Assembly: GCA_029258495.1 (NCBI GenBank)
Contig: JARHYV010000242.1
Span: forward strand, 1 to 14,770
DNA: 14,770 nt
Source: Faecousia sp.
GTDB taxonomy: Bacteria > Bacillota > Clostridia > Oscillospirales > Oscillospiraceae
Reading direction: 5' to 3'
How positions within the stretch are numbered: position 1 is the stretch's first letter; the number at the start of each line of letters is the position of its first letter. Both the position numbers and the translations under genes were made by a program. Below are positions 6,969 through 13,441 of this stretch, one piece after another. The notes under the pieces are model-generated. The model searched no databases, was not told where the DNA came from, and saw only the letters and a program-made list of their open reading frames with translations.

Positions 6969-8462
6969 ATGAGAAAAGCAGGGATCCTGATGCCGATTTT
7001 CTCGCTGCCGTCCCCCTATGGGATCGGGACGATGGGGCAGGCAGCACGGGATTTTATCGATTTTTTGCAGGCGGCAGGGCAGAGCTGCTGGCAGCTGCTG
7101 CCGGTGGGGCAGACCGGATACGGGGATTCTCCCTATCAGCCCTTTTCCTCCTATGCAGGCAATCCCTATTTTATCGATCTGGATCTGCTTGCGGCAGATG
7201 GGCTGCTGCCGGAAGAGGAGTATCGGAGCTTAGACTGGGGCATGGATCCGGAGAAGGTGGATTACGAACGCCAGTACAGACTTCGCTATCCCATCCTGCG
7301 CGCCGCCTGCCGGCGGCTGATGCAGCGGCAGGAGCCTCATTTTCACGATTTCTGCCTGCGCAATGGGGATTGGCTGGAGGATTATGCCCTGTTTATGACC
7401 CTGAAGGAGAAAAACGGCGGCGCCTGCTGGCTGGACTGGCCCGACCGGTATCGGCTGAGGCAGCCGGAGGCTCTGGAAGAGGTTCGTCGGGAGCAGAAGG
7501 AGGAAGTGGATTTCTGGATGGCGGTGCAGTATCTGTTTTTCCGGCAGTGGGATGCAATGAAACGCTATGCCAACGAAAAAGGCATCGGCATCATCGGAGA
7601 TCTGCCCATCTATGTGGCGGTGGACAGCGCGGATGTATGGGCGGCGCCGCAGCAGTTCCAGCTGGACGACGCAGGATATCCCACGGATGTGGCAGGATGT
7701 CCGCCGGACGGATTTTCCGAGGACGGGCAGCTCTGGGGCAATCCGCTGTTTGACTGGGAGTATATGAAAAAGGATGGCTATCAATGGTGGATCCGCCGGA
7801 TCGATTTCCAGTCCCGGCTGTATGACACCCTTCGCATCGACCATTTTCGGGGATTTGATGCCTACTATGCCATCCCCTACGGGGATCAGACCGCACGGAA
7901 CGGTCGATGGAGAGAAGGCCCGGGGGCGGCGCTTTTTGAGGCGGTAAACACGGCACTGGGCAGACGGGACATCATCGCAGAGGATCTGGGATTTCTTACG
8001 GAGTCTGTCCGGCAGCTTTTGGAGAAAACGGGCTATCCCGGCATGAAGGTACTGGAATTTGCTTTTGGCAGCAGGGAGAAGGGCAGCGACTATCTGCCGC
8101 ACTGCTATGACAGACACTGCGTTGCCTATGCAGGAACCCACGATAACGATACCGTTCAGGGATGGATGCAGTCCGCCTCGGAACAGGAGGTGGCATTTGC
8201 CACGGAGTATCTGCACCTGACCCGGGAGGAGGGCTACCACTGGGGAATGATCCGAGGTGTCTGGTCTTCTCCGGCAGATCTGGCGGTGATCCAGATGCAG
8301 GATGTTCTGGGTCTGGGGACGCAGGCACGGATGAACACCCCTGCCACAAGGGAAGGGAACTGGCAGTGGCGGATGCTGCCGGATGCCTGCACGCAGGAAT
8401 TGACCCGGAGGCTTTACAGCGGGGCTGAGGTCTATCAGCGTCTTGTGCATCCTGTCCCCTGA
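6969..8462 (+). CDS. malQ: 4-alpha-glucanotransferase (amylomaltase, GH77)
   Basis: Cytoplasmic disproportionating enzyme that moves alpha-1,4-glucan segments from one maltooligosaccharide to another or to glucose. It serves in the use of starch breakdown products and in glycogen turnover. At 497 residues it is normal bacterial MalQ size, starting with the usual MRKAGILMPIFSLPSPYGIG and GYGDSPYQPFSSYAGNPYFI. Catalytic motifs are intact: nucleophile D291 in RIDHFRGFD, acid/base E338 in IIAEDLGF, and D392 in GTHDND. Their spacing is almost the same as D293, E340 and D395 of Thermus amylomaltase. GDLPIYVAVDSADVWA is also conserved. The start is ATG 6969, with AGAGGAAGGA ending 8 nt upstream. It is transcribed alone from its own promoter, and no other maltose or glycogen gene is nearby. 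Identification is very secure. Confidence 0.97.
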   Translation: MRKAGILMPIFSLPSPYGIGTMGQAARDFIDFLQAAGQSCWQLLPVGQTGYGDSPYQPFSSYAGNPYFIDLDLLAADGLLPEEEYRSLDWGMDPEKVDYERQYRLRYPILRAACRRLMQRQEPHFHDFCLRNGDWLEDYALFMTLKEKNGGACWLDWPDRYRLRQPEALEEVRREQKEEVDFWMAVQYLFFRQWDAMKRYANEKGIGIIGDLPIYVAVDSADVWAAPQQFQLDDAGYPTDVAGCPPDGFSEDGQLWGNPLFDWEYMKKDGYQWWIRRIDFQSRLYDTLRIDHFRGFDAYYAIPYGDQTARNGRWREGPGAALFEAVNTALGRRDIIAEDLGFLTESVRQLLEKTGYPGMKVLEFAFGSREKGSDYLPHCYDRHCVAYAGTHDNDTVQGWMQSASEQEVAFATEYLHLTREEGYHWGMIRGVWSSPADLAVIQMQDVLGLGTQARMNTPATREGNWQWRMLPDACTQELTRRLYSGAEVYQRLVHPVP

Positions 8463-8506
8463 AACCGAAAATCAATGGAAAACAGGGCAATGCACCCGAT
8501 GAAAAG

Positions 8507-8540
8507 AAGATCCCATGTGCCGTCACGCACATGGGATCTT
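8507..8540. terminator. Bidirectional terminator shared by convergent malQ and spoVT
   Basis: A perfect 14-bp inverted repeat, AAGATCCCATGTGC (8507-8520) with GCACATGGGATCTT (8527-8540), has a 6-nt loop. On the plus strand the arm runs into TTTTG. On the minus strand the arm is followed by TCTTTTC, a weaker U-rich tail. It lies 45 bp after malQ and only 3 bp after the spoVT stop, so it probably serves both. Confidence 0.88.
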
Positions 8541-8543
8541 TTG

Positions 8544-9086
8544 TCATGTTTCCATCTGCCGTCCCAGAAATTCGGCAATGGTCTTGATCAGTTTCTGGTC
8601 GGCCTCCTCCGGCGGCTGCGCATCCTCTGCAAGCAGGATCAGCACACTGCCCAGAAGATCCCCCTGAGAGAGGATGGGGACGGCTATGCCCAGATGGTAT
8701 TTGTCGGTGGCATCGGTGGGGGGAAGGGGCTTGTCCCCCGATTGATAGCGGTAGCTCCTGCGCTGCTCCATGAGCTGCTCCAGAGCGGCGGAATTGGGGC
8801 GATCTTGCAGCTCTCTGCGGGGCACGCCGGAAACGGCGATGATGCTGTCCAGATCGCTTACGGCGGCAATGTGCCCGGTGTTGCGGTGGATGGATTCGCA
8901 GATCTGAGCGGAAAAATCCTGAAGATCCCCTAAGGGGGAGTATTTTCGGAAGGTCACGCCCCCTTCCTTGTCGGTGTAGATCTCCAGAGGAGAGCCTTCC
9001 CGAATGCGCAGGGTGTGGCGGATCTCCTTGGGGATCACCACACGGCCAAGACTGTCAACGCGCCGAACGATGCCTGTTGCTTTCAT
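8544..9086 (-). CDS. spoVT: Stage V sporulation protein T, AbrB-family transcriptional regulator with GAF-like domain
   Basis: DNA-binding regulator that in Bacillus subtilis tunes the sigma-G forespore regulon late in sporulation. This protein has 180 residues, close to the 178 of B. subtilis SpoVT. Its N-terminus MKATGIVRRVDSLGRVVIPK and the following RHTLRIREGSPLEIY are nearly identical to the family's AbrB/SpoVT swapped-hairpin DNA-binding domain (1-~50). Residues ~56-178 form the GAF-like ligand/tetramerisation domain, ending in the familiar FLGRQME. I chose ATG 9086, which gives the family's exact start, with AAGAAGGG (9097-9104) 10 nt upstream. An in-frame ATG at 9092 would add only Met-Asp and leave the ribosome binding site too close. 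It is the sole minus-strand gene, convergent with malQ and divergent from the U32 gene. Its presence argues for a spore-forming lineage, although SpoVT homologues persist in some non-sporulating relatives. Confidence 0.95.
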   Translation of the reverse strand: MKATGIVRRVDSLGRVVIPKEIRHTLRIREGSPLEIYTDKEGGVTFRKYSPLGDLQDFSAQICESIHRNTGHIAAVSDLDSIIAVSGVPRRELQDRPNSAALEQLMEQRRSYRYQSGDKPLPPTDATDKYHLGIAVPILSQGDLLGSVLILLAEDAQPPEEADQKLIKTIAEFLGRQMET

Positions 9087-9292
9087 ATCCATAAATCCCT
9101 TCTTGTGTTATTTGCGGATGTCTTGCTGGTATTGTTTGCAGATCTTAGTGTTTTATGCAAAAAAATGACAGCCGGCAGAGGGCAGATTTTTGAAAATCAG
9201 GGGAGTTTTCTCCGGCTGGCAGTCTGATTTCGGGGGAGTACCGGAGGGTTTCGTGAAAATTTGAACTTTTTTGAAAATTCCCCCGTACCTAC

Positions 9293-9321
9293 TGGAACGA
9301 TCCTTTATTCTATGTTATAAT
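9293..9321 (+). promoter_or_regulatory. Sigma-A promoter with extended -10 for the U32-maf-mreCD-mrdA operon
   Basis: TGGAAC (9293-9298), a 17-bp spacer, then a consensus TATAAT (9316-9321) with TG one base ahead (9313-9314). The strong extended -10 compensates for a weak -35. Transcription should start near 9328, some 28 nt before ATG 9356. This is the only promoter I see for the five genes downstream. Confidence 0.85.
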
Positions 9322-9341
9322 GTGCTTAAGTATATCAAAAT

Positions 9342-9345
9342 GGAG
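9342..9345 (+). promoter_or_regulatory. Ribosome binding site for the U32 gene
   Basis: GGAG sits 10 nt before ATG 9356. The longer open frame from 9320 begins inside the promoter -10, so it cannot be the start. Confidence 0.6.
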
Positions 9346-9355
9346 CGATATCGTT

Positions 9356-11437
9356 ATGTTGGAATTATTAGCGCCGGCGGGCTCGATGGAAGCCCTTCAT
9401 GCGGCGGTTCAAAACGGCGCGGATGCCGTTTATCTGGGATGCGGCACCTTTAATGCCCGCCAGAGTGCCAAAAACTTTACCATCCAGACCTTGCAGGAGG
9501 CGGTCAAGTACTGCCATGTCCGGGGTGTTCAGGTGCATCTCACCGTGAACACACTGGTATCCGATCGGGAGATGGATGATTGTATCAAATTGATCCGGCA
9601 GGCTGCGCTTGCCGGTGTGGACGCTTTCATCGTTCAGGATCTGGGCGTCGTGGAGCTGTGCAGACAGATCGCACCATCGGTGGCGATCCACGGTTCCACA
9701 CAGCTGACGGTGCATTCTCTGCCCGGGGTGCTGCTGTGCGCCGGATGGGGCATGAGCCGGGTGGTGCTGAGCCGTGAGCTGAGCCGGGAGGAGATCCGCT
9801 ATATCTGCGCCAATTCTCCCATCGAGATCGAGGTATTCGGTCACGGGGCATTGTGCATGAGCTATTCCGGCCAGTGCTATCTGTCTGCCGCCATCGGCGG
9901 TCGCAGCGGAAATCGGGGTCGGTGCGCACAGCCCTGCCGGCAGGCATACGGCTTCGGCAGGAGCGAGCAGCGTTACCCCCTGAGCCTGAAGGATAACTGC
10001 CTTGTGCATTATGTGAAGGATCTGGAGGCCATGGGTGTGGCATCCATCAAGCTGGAAGGCCGGATGAAAAAGCCGGAATATGTGGCGACGGTGACGGGTG
10101 TTTACCGCCATGCCCTTGACGGGGGCAACGTGACCCGACCCATGATGTCGGCGCTGATGAACGCATTCAACCGTCAGGGCTTTACCGACGGATACTATAC
10201 GGGACGGATCGGCCCGGACATGTTCGGCATCCGCGAGGATAAAAAGGACGATCCGGCATGGATCCGGCAGGCCCGTGAGAGCTACGAGGCCGTGGAGAAC
10301 GGTCTGGTGGATGTGCGGTTTTTTGCCTCCGTCACGCCGGAGGGCAGTCAGCTTGCGGCGGAAGACCCTCAGGGCAATCTGTGCAAGACGGAAGGCCCCG
10401 TGCCGGAGCCGGCACGCAATCTGGCGCTGACGCAGGATGCCCTTGCATCCCGTCTGGCAAAGACCGGCGGAACCCCCTTCCGCTGTGTGGATGTCCGGGC
10501 GAGGATCGAGCCCGGTCTTACCCTGTCTGCCTCTGCCATCAACGGCATGCGGCGGGATGTGCTCAATCAGCTTGCAGCCCTGCGGGGCAGACGGGATGAT
10601 GTCCGTGTGGGTCGTCCCCGCCGGATCCCGACGGTGTTCGGCTATCGCGGCGATCCGGTCATGACCGTTCAGGTCACCACCCGGGAGCAGATCACGGGCA
10701 GACTGCTGAAAATGAAACCCGGGGTGCTGTATGTTCCCATGGATGTGATCCTTGCGGATCCGGAATATTTCAAAAAGATCGGGTCGGAGCAGCGGATCGC
10801 GGTGGTGATGCCCCGCATCGTCCACGACAACATGCTGGACAATGTGAAAAAGGGACTGTGCCAGATCCGGGCACTGGGCATTCGGGAGGCACTGGCAGGA
10901 AATCTGGGACTGATGATCCCGCTGCGGGAGTGCGGATTTGCCGTTCGGGGCGATTTCGGACTGAATGTCTATAATTCCCGATCCATGGATGTGGTCAAGG
11001 AACTGGAAATGATCTCTGCCACACTGAGTTTTGAAATGACGCTGCCCCAGATCCGGGATGTGAGCAAGCCGGTGGATACGGAAATGATGGTCTACGGTCG
11101 GATGCCTTTGATGGTCACGGAAAACTGCATCATCAAAAACCGCACCGGAGCATGCAGCTGCAATCAGGGCAGCACCAAGCTGGTGGATCGCACCGGAGCG
11201 GAATTCCCCATCATCAAAGACGGCATCAGCTGCCGGAATGTGATGCTCAACGGAAAAAAACTGAGCATGCTGGATCGGCAGGAGGATCTGCAGCGTCTGG
11301 GACTGTGGGGACTGCGCCTGTATTTCACCACGGAGAACCGCCAGGAGGTGGATCGGGTGCTGCGTGATTATGAACAGCCTGCGGCTTTTGATCCCGGTGC
11401 CTGCACCAGAGGGCTGTATCTGCGGGGACTGGACTGA
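9356..11437 (+). CDS. U32 family protein with DUF3656-like middle domain (RlhA/TrhP-like RNA hydroxylation family)
   Basis: Members of this family were named peptidases (U32 collagenase). The better-studied ones, RlhA and TrhP, are iron-sulfur proteins needed for 5-hydroxylation of cytidine in 23S rRNA or of uridine in tRNA, using prephenate. This copy has 693 residues, the long RlhA-like form. Residues 1-~310 are the U32 barrel, starting MLELLAPAGSMEAL, with GADAVYLGC and the four-cysteine cluster C167, C174, C190, C194 (LCMSYSGQCYLS and GRCAQPC) expected to hold an iron-sulfur cluster. KLEGRMKKPEYVATVTGVYR follows. The region ~315-435 looks like DUF3656, and the rest is a second U32-type segment with more Cys (TGACSC). 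The start is ATG 9356. It is first in an operon with maf 15 bp downstream. I cannot tell rRNA from tRNA specificity, and peptidase activity is not supported by visible motifs. Confidence 0.88.
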   Translation: MLELLAPAGSMEALHAAVQNGADAVYLGCGTFNARQSAKNFTIQTLQEAVKYCHVRGVQVHLTVNTLVSDREMDDCIKLIRQAALAGVDAFIVQDLGVVELCRQIAPSVAIHGSTQLTVHSLPGVLLCAGWGMSRVVLSRELSREEIRYICANSPIEIEVFGHGALCMSYSGQCYLSAAIGGRSGNRGRCAQPCRQAYGFGRSEQRYPLSLKDNCLVHYVKDLEAMGVASIKLEGRMKKPEYVATVTGVYRHALDGGNVTRPMMSALMNAFNRQGFTDGYYTGRIGPDMFGIREDKKDDPAWIRQARESYEAVENGLVDVRFFASVTPEGSQLAAEDPQGNLCKTEGPVPEPARNLALTQDALASRLAKTGGTPFRCVDVRARIEPGLTLSASAINGMRRDVLNQLAALRGRRDDVRVGRPRRIPTVFGYRGDPVMTVQVTTREQITGRLLKMKPGVLYVPMDVILADPEYFKKIGSEQRIAVVMPRIVHDNMLDNVKKGLCQIRALGIREALAGNLGLMIPLRECGFAVRGDFGLNVYNSRSMDVVKELEMISATLSFEMTLPQIRDVSKPVDTEMMVYGRMPLMVTENCIIKNRTGACSCNQGSTKLVDRTGAEFPIIKDGISCRNVMLNGKKLSMLDRQEDLQRLGLWGLRLYFTTENRQEVDRVLRDYEQPAAFDPGACTRGLYLRGLD

Positions 11438-11452
11438 GGAAAGGACAAAAAT

Positions 11453-12028
11453 ATGCAACTGATACTAGCGTCCCAATCGCCGAGAAGACGGCAGCTGCTG
11501 AGCTTGACCGGTCTTGATTTTGCGGTTCGGGCAGCGGATATTGATGAAACCATGGATCCTGAAAAGCCGCCCTTTGACGAGGTGGCAAGGGTCAGCCGGG
11601 AAAAGGCAATGGCACTTCCCCGGGGATCAGACGATATCGTGGTGGCAGCCGACACCATTGTGGTATGCGGCAACGAGGTTCTGGGCAAGCCCAAAGATCC
11701 CGAGGACGCATTCCGGATGCTGTCCATGCTGTCGGGACATGACCATCAGGTGATGACCGGCATGACCGTCGCCTGCGGCGATCGGGTGGTCACCACCACG
11801 GAGGTGACGAAGATCCACTTCCGGGAACTGACGGACGGAGAGATCCGTGCCTATATTGCCACAGGAGATCCTATGGACAAGGCAGGTGCCTATGGCATCC
11901 AAAGCGGTGCTGCGCTGTTTGTCACCGGCATCGAGGGCGATTATTATAATGTGATGGGATTGCCTATTTGCAGACTGACCCTGCTGCTGCGTGAGTTTGG
12001 TCTGCGGATTCTGGAGGATACAAAATGA
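11453..12028 (+). CDS. maf: Maf family nucleoside triphosphate pyrophosphatase (dTTP/UTP type)
   Basis: Cytoplasmic house-cleaning enzyme that hydrolyses dTTP, UTP and modified pyrimidine triphosphates to the monophosphate plus pyrophosphate. Overproduction of B. subtilis Maf affects septum formation. It has 191 residues, the usual size. Seen in order: the phosphate-binding ILASQSPRRRQLL at residues 4-16, D67 in VVAADTIVV, GKPKD at 78-82, MLSGHDHQVMTG, and the catalytic end DKAGAYGIQSG (142-152) followed by GIEGDYYNVMGLPI. The R11-R13 run and the AGAYGIQ motif match the YhdE-type dTTPase/UTPase rather than YceF-type m7GTPases. The start is ATG 11453, with AAGGA 7 nt upstream and 15 bp after the U32 stop. 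Its TGA overlaps the mreC ATG (ATGA), giving translational coupling. Maf next to mre genes is a classic Bacillota arrangement. Confidence 0.95.
   Translation: MQLILASQSPRRRQLLSLTGLDFAVRAADIDETMDPEKPPFDEVARVSREKAMALPRGSDDIVVAADTIVVCGNEVLGKPKDPEDAFRMLSMLSGHDHQVMTGMTVACGDRVVTTTEVTKIHFRELTDGEIRAYIATGDPMDKAGAYGIQSGAALFVTGIEGDYYNVMGLPICRLTLLLREFGLRILEDTK
12013..12017 (+). promoter_or_regulatory. Ribosome binding site for mreC inside maf
   Basis: GGAGG lies 7 nt before ATG 12025, within the last codons of maf, supporting the 4-bp ATGA overlap start. Confidence 0.8.
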
Positions 12029-12855
12029 AACGAATTTTCAGCGGTCGGGTGAAGACCGTGATCGCCCTTGCCTTCCTGCTGTCGGTGGGACTGGCAGTTG
12101 CGGCAAGTGCATTGGGAGTGGATGTGCCCGGGGTGATCGTCAAGAGCATGCTCAAGCCTCTGCGTGCAGGCGCCAATGCCCTGACGACTCAGGCGGAGCA
12201 TCTTTACAGCTATGCCTTCCGCTACGAGACCCTTGTGGCGGAGAACGAAGAGCTGAAACAGCGCATCGCCGAGATGCAGGACGACGCAAGAGCCGCCGAT
12301 GCGCTTGCCCGTGAGAATGACCGTCTGCGCAGTCTGGCGCAGATGCAGGAGCAGCGTGAGGATTTCAAGCTGGTGGATGCGAATGTCATCGGCTGGGCAT
12401 CCAACGACTGGAAGAGCACCTTCACCATCAACAAAGATGCCCGTGCCGGGATCAAGGTGGGGCAGTGCGTGGTCACCGCCAATCAGGAGGTGGTAGGTCT
12501 GATCACGGAAGTGGGCGTGGGATACTCGGTATTCAAGTCCGTTCTGGACTCTTCTCTGGAGGTATCTGCGACCATCGCATCCTCGGGCTATAACGGGATG
12601 GTTCAGGGCGGCTATGCCACCGGCGAAGAGAATATGCTGAGAATGAACTATCTGCCCTCGGATTCCGTGGTGCGCAATCGGGATCAGGTGGTCACCGCAG
12701 GCTCCACTGTGTACCCCAGAGATCTGGTCATCGGATATGTGGTGGATGCCGGTTTTGACGAAACCGGCGTGGCAAAGTATGCGATATTGCAGCCGGCAGC
12801 GGATCTGGGCGCATTGGAGCAGGTCTTTGTCCTGACGGATTTTGCAACGGAGTAA
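12025..12855 (+). CDS. mreC: Rod-shape determining protein MreC
   Basis: Bitopic elongasome scaffold that binds and activates PBP2-RodA outside the membrane and links them to MreB and MreD. It has 276 residues, typical for Bacillota. A short basic N-terminus (MKRIFSGRVK) is followed by one membrane segment (~10-31). A dimerising coiled coil (~66-108, ETLVAENEELKQRIAEM) comes next, then the double beta-barrel core (~113-275). Core hallmarks are IGWASNDWKSTFTINKDARAGIKVGQ, where the family has 'dpw..titInkGs.dGI..gm.V', VVGLITEVG, and the C-terminal AGSTVYPRDLVIGYVVDAG. The start overlaps the maf stop, and mreD begins 4 bp after this stop. No mreB gene lies directly upstream, where many genomes have it; maf occupies that place. 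Confidence 0.95.
   Translation: MKRIFSGRVKTVIALAFLLSVGLAVAASALGVDVPGVIVKSMLKPLRAGANALTTQAEHLYSYAFRYETLVAENEELKQRIAEMQDDARAADALARENDRLRSLAQMQEQREDFKLVDANVIGWASNDWKSTFTINKDARAGIKVGQCVVTANQEVVGLITEVGVGYSVFKSVLDSSLEVSATIASSGYNGMVQGGYATGEENMLRMNYLPSDSVVRNRDQVVTAGSTVYPRDLVIGYVVDAGFDETGVAKYAILQPAADLGALEQVFVLTDFATE
12849..12852 (+). promoter_or_regulatory. Ribosome binding site fixing the mreD start at ATG 12860
   Basis: GGAG lies 7 nt before ATG 12860, overlapping the final codons of mreC. An in-frame ATG at 12842 inside mreC has no comparable site. Confidence 0.7.
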
Positions 12856-12859
12856 GATT

Positions 12860-13441
12860 ATGGCAAAACGGAAAAGGCAGTTCAAGCCGGATCGGCATGG
12901 TACCGGTATTCTGAACAAATTATATATCCCCCACAGCCAGCGTCTGCAGATCCTGAAATGGAGTCTGTACAGTCTGCTGTTTCTGGCAGTTTTGGTCATT
13001 CAGGACAGTGTGCTCAGCCGTTACCGGGTCTTCGGCGGCATGTTCGATCTTGCCCCTGCCGTGATCATTTTGATTGCGGTGATCCAAGGTTCCTATTCCG
13101 GAAGCGTGTTTGCACTGGTCACCTCTATGATCTATGTATTTGCCGGCACCGGACCGGGATACTATGCGTTCTTCTTCCTGTGCCTGTACACCTGTCTGGC
13201 GGCGGTATTCCGTGAGGAATTCCTGCGCCGGAGCAGGAGCGCATCGTGGCTGTGCAGTGCGGTGGCAGTGGTGCTGTACGAGATGACGATTTTCGGCATC
13301 GGTGTCATGTACGGCGTTACCTATCTTGAGCGGATCGATGTGTTTGTGATCACATCGTTGATCGGAATCCTGGTTATGCCGGTACTATTCCCCGTGATCG
13401 AACGCATCGGTAAGATCGGAGGCGAAACATGGAAAGAATAA
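12860..13441 (+). CDS. mreD: Rod-shape determining protein MreD
   Basis: Small polytopic membrane protein of the elongasome that works with MreC to regulate PBP2-RodA. It has 193 residues. After a basic cytoplasmic N-terminus of about 35 residues (MAKRKRQFKPDRHG...), longer than usual for MreD, come about five hydrophobic segments, from LYSLLFLAVLVIQDSVLSRY to DVFVITSLIGILVMPVLFPV. Family-like features are the QDSVLSR turn after the first membrane segment, the PAVIILIAVIQGSYSGSVFALVTSMIYVF stretch and an acidic/basic loop in the middle (FREEFLRRSRS). Sequence conservation in this family is weak, so position between mreC and a PBP2 gene carries much of the call. The start at 12860 is 4 bp after mreC. 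The stop overlaps the next gene by 13 bp. Confidence 0.9.
   Translation: MAKRKRQFKPDRHGTGILNKLYIPHSQRLQILKWSLYSLLFLAVLVIQDSVLSRYRVFGGMFDLAPAVIILIAVIQGSYSGSVFALVTSMIYVFAGTGPGYYAFFFLCLYTCLAAVFREEFLRRSRSASWLCSAVAVVLYEMTIFGIGVMYGVTYLERIDVFVITSLIGILVMPVLFPVIERIGKIGGETWKE
13418..13422 (+). promoter_or_regulatory. Ribosome binding site for mrdA inside mreD
   Basis: GGAGG lies 6 nt before ATG 13429, inside the mreD coding end. It supports a PBP2 start that overlaps mreD. Confidence 0.85.

Noticed and set aside
8475..8933. A plus-strand frame of 152 codons opposite spoVT
   Set aside because: SpoVT on the minus strand is unmistakable; the plus frame starts within the terminator region and has no ribosome binding site.
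9105..9180. A sigma-G-like promoter for spoVT (GCATA with a poor CATNNTA match about 18 bp on)
   Set aside because: The -10 part matches only about half the consensus; a sigma-A reading (TTGCAT) has a spacer that is too long. No promoter could be placed with confidence.
9177..9290. Repeated GAAAATT/GAAAATC and GGGG/CCCC runs in the spoVT-U32 intergenic region, considered as operator repeats
   Set aside because: The copies are short, imperfect and of AT- or G-rich simple composition; no consistent spacing or long dyad was found.
9368..11458. A 696-codon open frame on the minus strand opposite the U32 gene
   Set aside because: It mirrors the U32 coding region almost exactly, its translation is rich in His/Gln/Arg with no recognisable motifs, and it lacks a ribosome binding site. 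It is a by-product of codon use in a GC-rich gene.
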